A stretch of DNA of 64,000 nucleotides from Bifidobacterium asteroides (GCF_003202695.1 NZ_QGLL01000008.1:62001-126000); one strand, 5' to 3'. Positions 10,404 through 20,037 are shown, numbered from the stretch's first letter. The notes: a model not told the origin generated them from the letters alone. Program-made: numbers and translations.

Positions 10404-10951
10404 GTAGAAAGCCCAGGCAAGGCGCAAGAAGCGGACACGGCCTGCGGACGCGCCTGATTCTGGCTGGCTTGGCTTTGATCGCAGCCCTGGTCGGAACCTG
10501 GGGCCTGATCAACGTCAAAGCCATCGCCACCTATAACGAGGCTACGCGCATGCTGAGCACCAACGTCCGGCAGGCTCAAAACCCACAGGCCGATCCGGCA
10601 TCCATCAAAGCCCTGCAGGAGCAGGCCGAACGGCTTTTCGCCCAGGTCGAACGACCAGGACCCCTGATTCTGCCACAGACCAGGCAAGCTGCCCAGGCCA
10701 ACCGCGCTGCCAATGCTGCACTGACCAGCCGCACAGAGCGCCTGCTCAAGAAGCAGAAGGCCAAACAGGGCCAGAATGGACAGAACGGGTCCGGCAAGGG
10801 TTCCTCCTCAGGGCTGACCAAGCAGCAGGAGGCCGAGGTGGAGGATTTGCTTAGGCGCAACCAGCAACAGAGTGAACCATCCGCCTCTCCCACGCCGACA
10901 GAAACGGGGAACGACAACATAGGGCAGAAGAAGAACGTCAAACCCTGGTGA
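10400..10951 (+). CDS. Membrane protein with charged low-complexity tail, end of MoxR operon
   Basis: 183-residue protein, start at 10400 by ATGA overlap with the upstream stop. One transmembrane helix lies at about residues 17-38 (RLILAGLALIAALVGTWGLI), followed by a helical region rich in Ala/Gln and a tail of Lys/Gln/Gly/Ser. I recognise no domain; in position it matches the TPR-type last component of Bat operons, but no TPR repeat is evident. Transcription likely ends in the following 200 bases, where no clear T-run hairpin is visible. Confidence 0.7.
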   Translation: MSRKPRQGARSGHGLRTRLILAGLALIAALVGTWGLINVKAIATYNEATRMLSTNVRQAQNPQADPASIKALQEQAERLFAQVERPGPLILPQTRQAAQANRAANAALTSRTERLLKKQKAKQGQNGQNGSGKGSSSGLTKQQEAEVEDLLRRNQQQSEPSASPTPTETGNDNIGQKKNVKPW

Positions 10952-11151
10952 CCGGCCGCGCATTAGCCTTTCGCATGAGTTTTTCACCGTGTCTTTTTCC
11001 CATGGATTCGTCCTAGGCAGACGAAGACTCCCGGCTATCACGCTTACGGGCTTAATGGTGAATTTATCCCCATCCAGTTGGAGCGGACATCATTCGACCA
11101 CATAGTTCCATGGGAATCGTTGCAAGATGGCTGCCATGATGAAGTTGACAC

Positions 11152-11478
11152 ATGTATAGGTCATCCTCGTCACCACCCACCCTGGGTCCCTTCCTTGCTC
11201 AGCCGTCCTACCTTGCCGATCCAGACACGGCCCAAGCCTGCCCCTGCCATGCGCGAGCAGCCCGATGCCGAGCCATGCTGTCCGACATGGCGCAACAGTC
11301 ACGAACAACTCTGGTCCACCTGAGCGAATTAGCCGATCAGGCTTTGAGGGTCGACTGGCAAGGGCGGGCCTCTGAGACCTATAGAACCCAGATACGGGCC
11401 ATGGATGCCTTCTGTCAGGATCAGCGTATCCAGGCAGGACGCACACTGAACCTGATCGATCAAGAGTGTCGGCCTTGA
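11152..11478 (+). CDS. WXG100-like small protein (possible type VII partner)
   Basis: Small helical protein, up to 108 residues, whose central turn reads VDWQGRASETYR, the pattern W-x-G followed by small residue, Tyr and Arg seen in WXG100-like proteins. Helices flank it on both sides. The start is uncertain: the first ATG (11152) has no good ribosome site, and ATGs at 11275 or 11287 would give a shorter form. It overlaps the next gene, a hydrolase with a helical N-terminus, by 13 bases, so the pair is probably translated together. Partner or chaperone for that protein is inference. Confidence 0.6.
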   Translation: MYRSSSSPPTLGPFLAQPSYLADPDTAQACPCHARAARCRAMLSDMAQQSRTTLVHLSELADQALRVDWQGRASETYRTQIRAMDAFCQDQRIQAGRTLNLIDQECRP

Positions 11479-12902
11479 GGCGGACGATCACCGCCGCCCC
11501 CGATGCCAACGGCTATACACGCACCGAGCTGGAGCACCTGACCGGTATGGCGGACCGGCTCAACCAGGCAGGGAGTGCCCTGGCCACCATGCAGTCCCAA
11601 TGGATTCTTACTAATCAGGCCATTCGCAGAACCATGCCAGGACTACCGGCCCTCCCCTGCACCCAGGCTGCCACGCCGCAGCCGGGTCACGCCCATCTGC
11701 CTCTGGTTCTGATGGCGACCTTCTGCAACGACCAGGCACAGGCCTGCGAAGACCTGCGCACCCGGCTTCAGTCTGTGGCCGACCGGTTGACCAAGGCCTA
11801 CGGGCTGTATTCACAGGCTGAATCATTCATGGAAAGGCTGATCGGCTCCCTGATGTCCAAGGCCTTTACGGTCTGTCAGCCTATTGCCCCGCTCATGCTG
11901 GGAACCGCTGGAATAGGACTGGGAGCAGCCAAACTGACCGGCCACTTGGATGCCTCGCAATTCCAGGAATTTCTGGAGACTACAGCTGGCATCCATCAAC
12001 CCCTGCTGACAGCCGTGGCTTCCGGCCTGTCCTCGGACCACCATGATCCCATAGGAGGATTGGTCACAGGCCCGGGCCTGCTGGTGCCCTTGATACTTGA
12101 TCATTTTCAGGGTGACCAAATAGCAATGGATCCTGTTCAGCCACAGGGCAAGGGCTTGGGCGAGGCTCATGACATTTCCAGCGCTCTGAGCAATCTGGAG
12201 ACCTTAGGTTCCTGTCGTGATGGCATTCCCTATGCAACCGTCGCCGTACAACGCTATCAGGAAGCCGACGGCAAGGATCGCTGGCTGGTATACATACCAG
12301 GCACCAGCTCCCATCTGGACTCCCCTATCGGCTGGGCCCAGAACATCCAGCTCATGAGCGACAGGGCTTCAGTGCGCGACAGGGCGGCCTCTCTGCGTCT
12401 AGTGGACCAGGCCATGAGGGATGCAGGGGTGCGGCCAGACGACCCGGTCAGCCTGGTGGGCCATTCCCAGGGCGGCATCGTGGCCGCCACCATGGCCACG
12501 GATCTTTCGGACCGCTACCGCTTCGATCACATCGTGACTGTCGGATCGCCCATCGCCCACCGCCAGATAGGTTCAGACACCTGGGTCACCAGCGTTGAGA
12601 TGCGTGAGGAGCTGGTCTCCAGCCTTGATGGAGCCGACAACCCCTCCCGACCCAATCAACTGACCATCAGAGGAAGAGCAGGCGGCCCTCCCCCTCCAGG
12701 AGGCAGTCAGACTGGCCGGACAGTGACCACTACCGGCCCCGGCAAGGAATCGACCCATGGCATGGCCTACCAGCATGCAGCCTGGAACGATGCCCGAGAC
12801 CAGAACTCACCAGCAGTACGTCGTCAGGACGACCATTTCGCCCATGCCATCCGGGGCAATCTGCAAGAGACCCGCTACTACCGCGGCAGGCTGCGACGAT
12901 GA
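11466..12902 (+). CDS. Alpha/beta-hydrolase-fold protein with helical N-terminal domain
   Basis: 478-residue protein with a GTG start inside the preceding gene. Residues about 1-130 are helical and Gln/Ala-rich, like the LXG/WXG-type delivery domains of type VII substrates. A hydrophobic stretch follows at about 125-160. The C-terminal half has a lipase/esterase-like nucleophile elbow LVGHSQGG with Ser334, a downstream TVGSPIAH strand and Asp candidates in SLDGADNP, and His in DDHFAH near the end. Substrate is unknown. The pairing with a WXG-like protein suggests a secreted hydrolase; no immunity gene is obvious (purB follows). Confidence 0.7.
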   Translation: MSALRRTITAAPDANGYTRTELEHLTGMADRLNQAGSALATMQSQWILTNQAIRRTMPGLPALPCTQAATPQPGHAHLPLVLMATFCNDQAQACEDLRTRLQSVADRLTKAYGLYSQAESFMERLIGSLMSKAFTVCQPIAPLMLGTAGIGLGAAKLTGHLDASQFQEFLETTAGIHQPLLTAVASGLSSDHHDPIGGLVTGPGLLVPLILDHFQGDQIAMDPVQPQGKGLGEAHDISSALSNLETLGSCRDGIPYATVAVQRYQEADGKDRWLVYIPGTSSHLDSPIGWAQNIQLMSDRASVRDRAASLRLVDQAMRDAGVRPDDPVSLVGHSQGGIVAATMATDLSDRYRFDHIVTVGSPIAHRQIGSDTWVTSVEMREELVSSLDGADNPSRPNQLTIRGRAGGPPPPGGSQTGRTVTTTGPGKESTHGMAYQHAAWNDARDQNSPAVRRQDDHFAHAIRGNLQETRYYRGRLRR

Positions 12903-12974
12903 GCTGGACACGCGCTCCGCCGGAAGCGCCCATGCCGGTTCCTGGTGGTTGGCCCGGTCGTCTAGGCTGGAGGC

Positions 12975-14420
12975 ATGAACCTGAGCCGAATTATCCCAGT
13001 CATCCCCCTCAATCCCCTAGACGGACGTTATCGCAAACAGACCGCAGGACTGGTGGACTATCTGAGCGAAGCCGCCTTGAACCGCGAGCGCATGCGGGTC
13101 GAGGTCGAATGGATGATCATGCTGGCCAATGGCTACCAGGGAAATGGCCAGCACCCGGTTCTGCCGGGCGTAGATCCTCTGACTGAGACGGAACAGGCCT
13201 ACCTGCGAGCCATCCCTGAGGATTTCGATGCCGATGGCATCGACGAACTGGCGGGTATCGAAGCCCAGACCCACCACGACGTCAAAGCTGTGGAATACTA
13301 CATCGACCGCCGTCTTAAGGCTGCGGCCACAGCTCTTGGCCCCAAGGCCCAACTCCCTAGGCTGGCGCCCCTGGTCCACTTCGCCTGCACCAGCGAGGAT
13401 ATCAACAACCTGGCCTATGCCCGCTGCATCCGAGGCGGGGTCGAACAGGTCTGGCTCCCCAAGGCCGATCGGATTGAGGATCATCTGGCGGCTATGGCGG
13501 AACAATACCGGGATTTGCCCATGCTCGCCCTGACCCACGGCCAGCCGGCCACGCCCACCACCCTGGGCAAGGAGATGGCGGTCTATGTCCGCCGGCTGCA
13601 TCGGCAGCTGAACAGAATCCGCAGTCAGGACTACATGGGCAAGATGAATGGTGCCACTGGAACGCTTGGCGCCCATATGGCCGCCCTGCCGCAAGTGGAT
13701 TGGATCGATCTGACACGGACCTTCATCGTGGAGCGGATGGGCCTGGTCTGGAACCCGCTGACCACCCAGATCGAGTCCCACGACTGGCAGGCCGAGCTCT
13801 TCGGCAGCATCGCCCACCTGGGCCGAATCCTGCACAACCTGGCCGTGGATGTCTGGATGTACATCTCCCGTGGCGTCTTCGCCCAGGAACCTGTCAAAGG
13901 CGCAACAGGATCCAGCACCATGCCCCACAAGGTCAACCCCATACGCTTCGAGAACGCCGAAGCCAATCTGGAAATCTCAGGAGCTCTGCTGGACACCCTG
14001 GCCACCACTCTGACCGAAACCCGCTGGCAGCGGGACTTGACCGATTCCACCACTCAACGCAATATCGGTTCGGCCCTGGGCTATAGTCTGCTGGCTCTTG
14101 ACAACCTGGACGGTGGCCTGCAGACCATCCACCCGGACAAGGCACTGATGGCCCACGAGCTGGATGGCAACTGGGAGGTCCTGGGCGAGCCCATACAGAC
14201 GGCCATGAGGGCCGCTGGACTGGCCGGACGCTCAGGCATGGATCACCCATATGAGCAGGTCAAGGAGCTGATGCGGGGCAAGAGGATCGGTCGGGAGGAT
14301 GTCGAGCACTTCATCGATGGCCTGGATCTGGACCAGGACACGACCAGTCGGCTCAAGGCCCTGACGCCGGCAACCTATACCGGCACAGCCGGAACCCTGG
14401 TGGACTTCGATCGCGACTGA
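12975..14420 (+). CDS. purB: Adenylosuccinate lyase
   Basis: Purine-biosynthesis enzyme that cleaves SAICAR to AICAR and adenylosuccinate to AMP, both releasing fumarate. The superfamily signature GSSTMPHKVNP is intact, as are FACTSEDINN and the TLTHGQ-like catalytic segment (LALTHGQPATPTT). Length 481 residues is normal. A short GGAGG lies almost against the ATG, so the ribosome site spacing is tight. The next gene starts 2 bases after its stop. Confidence 0.98.
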   Translation: MNLSRIIPVIPLNPLDGRYRKQTAGLVDYLSEAALNRERMRVEVEWMIMLANGYQGNGQHPVLPGVDPLTETEQAYLRAIPEDFDADGIDELAGIEAQTHHDVKAVEYYIDRRLKAAATALGPKAQLPRLAPLVHFACTSEDINNLAYARCIRGGVEQVWLPKADRIEDHLAAMAEQYRDLPMLALTHGQPATPTTLGKEMAVYVRRLHRQLNRIRSQDYMGKMNGATGTLGAHMAALPQVDWIDLTRTFIVERMGLVWNPLTTQIESHDWQAELFGSIAHLGRILHNLAVDVWMYISRGVFAQEPVKGATGSSTMPHKVNPIRFENAEANLEISGALLDTLATTLTETRWQRDLTDSTTQRNIGSALGYSLLALDNLDGGLQTIHPDKALMAHELDGNWEVLGEPIQTAMRAAGLAGRSGMDHPYEQVKELMRGKRIGREDVEHFIDGLDLDQDTTSRLKALTPATYTGTAGTLVDFDRD

Positions 14421-14422
14421 CC

Positions 14423-16894
14423 ATGACCCCGTCCCAGTCGACCATCACCTCCGAGGACACCGATCCCGCCGACTCTGTGCAGGCAGACCAGGTCGTCATC
14501 CGTGATACCCCGCCCCGGCGGGTCCATGATGCCGAGGATCTGCTCCGAGCCTTGGCAGCTCTGATCCTGGGAATTCTAGTCACCCTGGCGGCGGTCTATC
14601 TGAAAGGCATAGCCGCAGGGGTCGAATCGGACATGCGCCAGGCCGGCAATGCCATGGATTGGCTCATGGACGTACCCACCGCCTTCCTTCAACAGGCAGT
14701 GACCGTGACCGTGGTTCTGGCCGTGCTTGTCCACCTGCTGATCAATAGGGAGTGGATCCAGGCCATCACTGCGCCCCTGGCCATGTTCCTAGGGTTTGGG
14801 CTGGTCCTGCTGACCTCGAACCTGATTCTGAAGGCGGGCAACCCGACCCTGATCGCCGCATTCAGTTCTCAGAACGCCATAGGTTCGCCCGTCCTGCTGC
14901 CTGACTTCTATGCTGGACTGGCAGCCTTCCTAAGCGCTGCAGGACCCCGTCGTCTGCGTAGCTCGGTCAAATGGGGATGGAACGCTCTATACATAGTGGC
15001 CGTCATCATGGTAGCCATATCCTCCAATTCGGCCAGCGGAGTCCTAGTCTCGCTGATCCTGGGACGGATCATGGGCATGGTGGTTCGATACGTGGCTGGC
15101 ACACAGAACCAGGGCGCCTGGGGGCAGGCAGTGGTGCAAGCCATAGCCTCAATCGGCATCCACGCCGCGAGCCTGGAACGTCAGGATCTCAATCTGGACG
15201 CTGATGGACAGCCTCTGCCAGCCCTTGACGACGACCTTATCGAGGCCTCCCGCATCTACAAGGCTCATGACAGAAACGGCCGAACTTACACGGTGTCGGT
15301 CATGGACGGCCAGCTGCACACCATAGGCTATCTGATGCAGCTCTGGCAGTGGATCAAGCTGTCCGGAGTCTCCATGCGCCGGGACCGGTCGGTCAGAAAC
15401 TCTATGCAACACCACATGGCCATGCTCACTGAGTTACGGGATCTGGGACTGACTGCCCTTCACCCCTATGGCCTGGCAGAGAGTGCCGAATCCTCAATTC
15501 TGGTTTTGGAGGATGACGTCCATCTTAGGCCCCTGGAACCCGGAAGCCTGGACACGGACAGAGCCAAGCAGCTGATGGATTACCTTCGCCGGGCCAACGA
15601 GCGCGGCTTTACCCACCGCCGCATCCGACCAGAAACCCTAGCCATGGACCAGTCAGGCTCCGTGGTCATCGCCGGCTGGGAGAATGGCGACAGCGCCAGC
15701 TCCCAGGCCAACATCGCCCTGGACCGGATCCAGCTTCTCGCCCTGATAGCCACGATGATCGGCGTGGATCAAGCCATCACAGCCGCCCGTGCCTCCTGGG
15801 GGGGCAAGACACTGGCGGGACTGTCGCCATTCTGCCAGCTGGTGGCCATTCCTGCGCAGACTCAGGCCCTGCCCGGCTGGGATCGACAGCTTCTGACTGA
15901 CCTGCGCAAACATCTGCAGACCTTGGCTCCACCTGAGTCGGTGGCTGAGACCGGCCAGGTAACCCTCTCGCGCTTCAGTCTGCGCAGCTTCGTAGCCCTG
16001 GCCCTGTTGGTAGTTGCTGTTGCCGTCATCATCACCCAGTTCAACCTGCCGCAGGTCATCAGTGCAGTCCGCAATGCCAACCCTTGGATGGCTGGACTCT
16101 CTTTCCTGCTGGGGTCACTGTCCTGGGTGGGCTGCGCCATCACCCTAGGAGTCTTCATCAACCCGGCCAGGCGCGACTTCAAGGGCATCTTCCTGTCCCA
16201 GGTCGCCTCCTCGTTCACCTCGGTCTCCATGCCCGCCGGCGTGGGGCCAGCATTCGTCAATCTGCAGTTCCTGCGACGGGACGGTTATGACAACACCATG
16301 GCCACGGCCATCATGAGCGCAGTGGTGGCCGTGCAGTTTGCGACCACCTTCTGCCTGCTGATCGTCATCGGGCTGTTTACCGGGCGCAACACCCTTTCCG
16401 GGATGATCCCCACCAACACCCTGGTCATCGTCATCGGGACGGTGGCCATCATCGCAGCCCTGATCATGGCCGTGCCTTACACGAGACGGTTGGTCATGGA
16501 GCGGCTGATGCCTATCGTAACCTCCTACGCCCGCCACCTTGTGGAGATTCTGACTCAGCCCAGGCAGCTAGTGGTGGCCGTCCTTGGAGCCGTGCTGCAG
16601 TCAGCCGCCCTAGGCATGAGTTTCTGGGCCGCCCTGATGGCCTTCGGCTGCCGGACCAACGTTTTCGAGACCACCTTCGTCTTCCTCCTGGCCAACACGC
16701 TAGGCTCAGCTGTCCCCACACCAGGCGGCCTGGGTGCCATAGAAGCGGTGCTCTTCTCTGCCTTCCGCCTGGCTGGCGTTCCATCGGGCGTGGCCATCTC
16801 GGCCACTCTGGTCTTCCGAGTAGCCACCTACTGGCTGCGCATCCCTCTGGGAGCCTTGGCCATGCGCTGGCTGAGCAGCCACAATCGCATTTGA
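14423..16894 (+). CDS. Polytopic membrane protein: pseudokinase-like domain plus LPG-synthase/flippase-like domain
   Basis: 823-residue integral membrane protein in three parts. Residues about 35-245 hold six or seven helices. Residues about 275-500 are soluble and resemble a protein or lipid kinase lobe: the catalytic loop position reads HRRIRPET where an active kinase has HxDxxxxN, and the metal-site position reads AGWENG where DxD/DFG is expected, so it looks catalytically dead. Residues about 515-823 are a UPF0104/lysylphosphatidylglycerol-synthase-type transmembrane domain (PAGVGPAFVNLQFLR; VPTPGGLGAIEAV). Such proteins may flip or regulate lipids; the substrate is unknown. It follows purB by 2 bases. 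Confidence 0.82.
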   Translation: MTPSQSTITSEDTDPADSVQADQVVIRDTPPRRVHDAEDLLRALAALILGILVTLAAVYLKGIAAGVESDMRQAGNAMDWLMDVPTAFLQQAVTVTVVLAVLVHLLINREWIQAITAPLAMFLGFGLVLLTSNLILKAGNPTLIAAFSSQNAIGSPVLLPDFYAGLAAFLSAAGPRRLRSSVKWGWNALYIVAVIMVAISSNSASGVLVSLILGRIMGMVVRYVAGTQNQGAWGQAVVQAIASIGIHAASLERQDLNLDADGQPLPALDDDLIEASRIYKAHDRNGRTYTVSVMDGQLHTIGYLMQLWQWIKLSGVSMRRDRSVRNSMQHHMAMLTELRDLGLTALHPYGLAESAESSILVLEDDVHLRPLEPGSLDTDRAKQLMDYLRRANERGFTHRRIRPETLAMDQSGSVVIAGWENGDSASSQANIALDRIQLLALIATMIGVDQAITAARASWGGKTLAGLSPFCQLVAIPAQTQALPGWDRQLLTDLRKHLQTLAPPESVAETGQVTLSRFSLRSFVALALLVVAVAVIITQFNLPQVISAVRNANPWMAGLSFLLGSLSWVGCAITLGVFINPARRDFKGIFLSQVASSFTSVSMPAGVGPAFVNLQFLRRDGYDNTMATAIMSAVVAVQFATTFCLLIVIGLFTGRNTLSGMIPTNTLVIVIGTVAIIAALIMAVPYTRRLVMERLMPIVTSYARHLVEILTQPRQLVVAVLGAVLQSAALGMSFWAALMAFGCRTNVFETTFVFLLANTLGSAVPTPGGLGAIEAVLFSAFRLAGVPSGVAISATLVFRVATYWLRIPLGALAMRWLSSHNRI

Positions 16895-17062
16895 AGGGCC
16901 CCTCGGGCAGTCTCTATCCCAAGGAGCTCAAAAATCACATGACGAAATGTCGGAAACCCCCGGAAAATGCGGTATTTGGGCCTAACCTGCGCTAATATCG
17001 GTCATTGACCGTTGGGCTTTCCCCAATCAAGCAGTGGGAGGCCCCCGAAAGAAGGATATTCT

Positions 17063-17350
17063 ATGGCATACAACAAGTCTGATCTCGTGTCGAAGATCGC
17101 GCAGAAGTCCAACCTGACCAAGGCTCAGGCGGAGGCTGCCGTCAACGCCTTTCAGGACGTCTTCGTCGAGGCCATGAAGTCCGGCGAGGGTCTGAAGCTG
17201 ACCGGTCTGTTCTCGGCCGAGCGCGTTAAGCGTGCCGCCCGCACAGGCCGCAACCCTCGCACCGGTGAGACCATCAAGATTCCGGCCAGCTATGGCGTGC
17301 GCATCTCTGCAGGTTCGCTCCTGAAGAAGGCCGTTGCCAACAAGAAGTGA
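17063..17350 (+). CDS. hup: DNA-binding protein HU
   Basis: Nucleoid-associated histone-like protein that bends DNA as a dimer. The 95-residue product has the HU fold, with the beta-arm around RAARTGRNPRTGETIKIPA, and the helical N-terminal half MAYNKSDLVSKIAQKS. The start at 17063 follows a GAAGGA ribosome site; the longer frame to 17012 is not conserved-looking. Monocistronic, with a strong terminator downstream. Confidence 0.98.
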   Translation: MAYNKSDLVSKIAQKSNLTKAQAEAAVNAFQDVFVEAMKSGEGLKLTGLFSAERVKRAARTGRNPRTGETIKIPASYGVRISAGSLLKKAVANKK

Positions 17351-17367
17351 AGCAAGCCTCTTCGCAA

Positions 17368-17409
17368 GGGCCTCGGCATCCATTCACGGATGCCGAGGCC
17401 CTTCCTTTT
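17368..17409 (+). terminator. Rho-independent terminator of hup
   Basis: GGGCCTCGGCATCC stem with a short ATTCAC loop and its complement, about 14 bp, followed by TTCCTTTT. It lies 17 bases after the hup stop and is placed between hup and the convergent pafA. Confidence 0.92.
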
Positions 17410-17449
17410 CCAGTAGATCCGACGATTGGCCGCCGCTGCAGACCGGACC

Positions 17450-18883
17450 CTATTTACGCGGCTCTGTGCCATCTTTCAGGAAATCCATCAGTGAGCGGTA
17501 ACGGGGTGGGCCCAGATAGTCGAGGGGATCAGGCAGGTTCACCTCAACTCGACGTGAACCGCCCAGGACCAAGTGGCTCCAGTCGCATGACCATGAGCGT
17601 GTTCCCTGATCTGCGGCACGGACGAAGTCGCCACGCAGACGGGCCCGGGTATCCTCTGGAGGTCGGTCCATGGCGCGCCTCACCTCGGAGTCGTTGACCG
17701 GCGATTGCATGAGCCCATGCCTGACCAGACCGGGGTAGGCTCGTCCCGCGCTGAGATCGTGATAGTCCAGGTCCAGGGCATCGGCCAGAGCCCGTCCGGC
17801 GCCTCGTCGACTCAAGCCCTGGAGCAGCCGCAGCTTGGCTGCCCAGTCCACCCAGTCAGCCAAATCCTGCCAACGCCCTGCGTCCAACGCATCCAAGGCA
17901 GTCCTCCAAAGTTGAAGAACACGCAGGGCCTGGGGCCGACCGATTCCCGTATCCTCCTGCTGATCCAACAAGGTCTTGCAGGCCGACCAATAGGCCTCTT
18001 GCAGACTCAGAGCGCTGATGCCGCCGGTCTTCGTGGAAGCCTGCAGCTCCAAAGTGACGCGCCCGGTCCGGTCACGGCTGACGGCTCGTACAGCCGCACG
18101 TGGATCAGCTAGGGCCCAGTCGGCCAGGTCAGGCTGTCGGCCTTGGCGACAGGCTTGCTCGATCAGGTTCAAAACCAAGTGGGTGCTAGCCATCTTGAAC
18201 CAAGTGGCCAGCGGCGACCGGTTGGTATCCCCTACGATCACATGCAGACGCCGCCATCGTTCGGGATCAGCCAGAGGCTCGTCACGGGTGTTGACCATGG
18301 GACGGGCACGGGTGGTGGCCGAGGAGACCGCCTCATCCAGGAAGTCGGCCCGCTGGCTGAGCTGGAACCCATCGGGGCTCAGGCGACCCGCTCCGGTGAT
18401 CAGCTGTCGGGTGACGAGAAAAGGGACCAGACAGGCTTTAATCATGTCCAAGGGGACTCGACGGTCCAGCAGGTAGTTCTCATGGCAGCCGAAGGCATGA
18501 CCTTGGGCATCCACGTTGTTGGCAAAGACATGAACCCTCACAGGCCTGCCCAGATCCTCCGCAAGGCGCATCTGAGCGCGCCTTGCAAGGCCGGTCATCA
18601 TCCGCTCACCGGCCAGCACCTGCGTCAGCGCCGTCAGCGGATCACGGGCCTCTGCAGTGGCATACTCCGGGTGAGAGCCCACGTCCAAGTAGAGTCGGGC
18701 GCCGTTGGACAGATAGACATTGGTGGACCCGCGCCTATCAATCAGCGGACGAAACATGGCCATGGCCACCCTGCCGGCAGCATAAGGGCCGCTGACACCG
18801 GTCAGGCTCAGCCCATACTCGGTCTCGATGCCGAATATCCTGTGAAAGTCTGAGCCTGTCCCCTGCCCGCCCCCATGAATCAC
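17450..18883 (-). CDS. pafA: Pup-protein ligase PafA
   Basis: ATP-dependent ligase that joins the C-terminal glutamate of Pup to lysines of target proteins. It belongs to the glutamine-synthetase-like carboxylate-amine fold: [11 protein letters not shown] near residue 16 binds ATP/Mg, and [14 protein letters not shown] carries the catalytic Asp. 477 residues is family length. Its start overlaps the stop of pup by 4 bases (ATGA), so the tag and ligase are translationally coupled. It is the last gene of the minus-strand pupylation cluster. Confidence 0.97.
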   Translation of the reverse strand: MIHGGGQGTGSDFHRIFGIETEYGLSLTGVSGPYAAGRVAMAMFRPLIDRRGSTNVYLSNGARLYLDVGSHPEYATAEARDPLTALTQVLAGERMMTGLARRAQMRLAEDLGRPVRVHVFANNVDAQGHAFGCHENYLLDRRVPLDMIKACLVPFLVTRQLITGAGRLSPDGFQLSQRADFLDEAVSSATTRARPMVNTRDEPLADPERWRRLHVIVGDTNRSPLATWFKMASTHLVLNLIEQACRQGRQPDLADWALADPRAAVRAVSRDRTGRVTLELQASTKTGGISALSLQEAYWSACKTLLDQQEDTGIGRPQALRVLQLWRTALDALDAGRWQDLADWVDWAAKLRLLQGLSRRGAGRALADALDLDYHDLSAGRAYPGLVRHGLMQSPVNDSEVRRAMDRPPEDTRARLRGDFVRAADQGTRSWSCDWSHLVLGGSRRVEVNLPDPLDYLGPPRYRSLMDFLKDGTEPRK

Positions 18884-19083
18884 TGGCCGCCCTTCTGAAC
18901 GAAGCCCTGCACATACTCCTTGGCGTTGGTCTCAAGAGTGGTCTCGATGTCATCCAGGACAGCATCGAGATCAGACTCAGCTGCCTGGTCCTGTTCACGT
19001 GCACCGGTCTGTGGCAGATCCTCTTCCTGCTCCTGTTGCTGCCCGACGGTCATGCGCCGTCCTTGCTGAGATGCCTCAGCCAT
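18880..19083 (-). CDS. pup: Prokaryotic ubiquitin-like protein Pup
   Basis: Intrinsically disordered modifier of 67 residues, rich in Gln, Glu and Asp, with the helical Mpa/ARC-binding segment in [20 protein letters not shown] and the C-terminus VQKGGQ. The terminal Gln means it must first be deamidated by Dop before PafA can ligate it. Neighbours pafA (4-base overlap) and dop confirm the identity. Confidence 0.98.
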   Translation of the reverse strand: MAEASQQGRRMTVGQQQEQEEDLPQTGAREQDQAAESDLDAVLDDIETTLETNAKEYVQGFVQKGGQ

Positions 19084-19107
19084 GGTCGTTCTCCTTCCCG
19101 GCGCGGA

Positions 19108-19944
19108 TCAGCGCCCGATGAGATAAGCGTTCAGATCCTCCGCAATGAGCCCGTTGGTGGCCACCACGTCGTTCCTGCCCTCCCAGCGCACATGCCCGCC
19201 GTCCCAGCGCCAGAGGGTGCCCTTGGCCTCACGGACCACGACAGCCGCCGCAGAGACTGCAGGGATGTCCCAGGAATGCAGAGCCGGTTCGAAGTAGGCA
19301 TCATAACTGCCGTCCGCCACCCGGCACAAATCCAGCGAAACCGGGCCGACGCGCTTGATGTCGGCAGGCTTGCCGGCCATGCGCGAAACGATCTGCAGAA
19401 CCTTTTCGGACTCGTTGGGGAAGTAGGACATGCCGAAGCTGACTACTGATCCATTCAGGGAGGTCATAGTGGAGGGAATGATCTTCTCACGTTTGTCGCC
19501 CACGATGGTACGTCGGATTCTGATGGCGCCCTCCCCCTTGGCGGCCAGATAGGTCAGGCCCAGCACCGGCGCATGGACGATGCCCAGGACCGGTGAAGCG
19601 TGATCCTTCTCATCCACGGCGAACAGGGAGATCGTCAGCGTCCATTCGGCCATGTTGCGCACATAGTTGACCGGGCCGTCGATATGGCCCAGGCACCAAT
19701 AGCGGCCGCCTGGACAGCGGTTGCCGGCCTCTTCCTCCCAGAAGCCATCCATAGGGTCCAGGGCAGCGATCTTGGTCCGGCAGTAACGGATCAGACGTGT
19801 ATCGATATCCGGCGTGAACTGAGTGCCCTGGCCGATGGCCAAGGTGGAGCGTGGATCGTGAGGGTTGATCTGGTCCTGGAGGGCATGACGGCCGGCCTCC
19901 ACAGCGATGGTGGCGGCCTGCATGGCCAACTCGCGCAATTCCAT
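19108..19944 (-). CDS. Inositol-monophosphatase-family protein inside the pup cluster, with an altered metal site
   Basis: IMPase/FBPase-fold protein of 278 residues. The first metal-site glutamates are present (FWEEEAGN near residue 73) and the C-terminal WD motif is present (HSWDIPAVSAA). The second motif, normally DPIDGTTNF, reads GHIDGPVNY: the first Asp is Gly, so one metal ligand seems lost. The family hydrolyses sugar or inositol phosphates; whether this one is active is doubtful. The start at 19944 (MELRELAMQ) follows an AGAGAAG-type site; a longer frame to 19962 exists. It sits between dop and pup, 24 bases from pup. Confidence 0.85.
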   Translation of the reverse strand: MELRELAMQAATIAVEAGRHALQDQINPHDPRSTLAIGQGTQFTPDIDTRLIRYCRTKIAALDPMDGFWEEEAGNRCPGGRYWCLGHIDGPVNYVRNMAEWTLTISLFAVDEKDHASPVLGIVHAPVLGLTYLAAKGEGAIRIRRTIVGDKREKIIPSTMTSLNGSVVSFGMSYFPNESEKVLQIVSRMAGKPADIKRVGPVSLDLCRVADGSYDAYFEPALHSWDIPAVSAAAVVVREAKGTLWRWDGGHVRWEGRNDVVATNGLIAEDLNAYLIGR

Positions 19945-20037
19945 ACTTCTCTTCTCTTTCAAACGGGCGGTCTAGGCATTATCGACCGTGGCCCACCGGT
20001 GGTCGTCAGGTCGAGTATCGAACTATTCCATGCGCTA

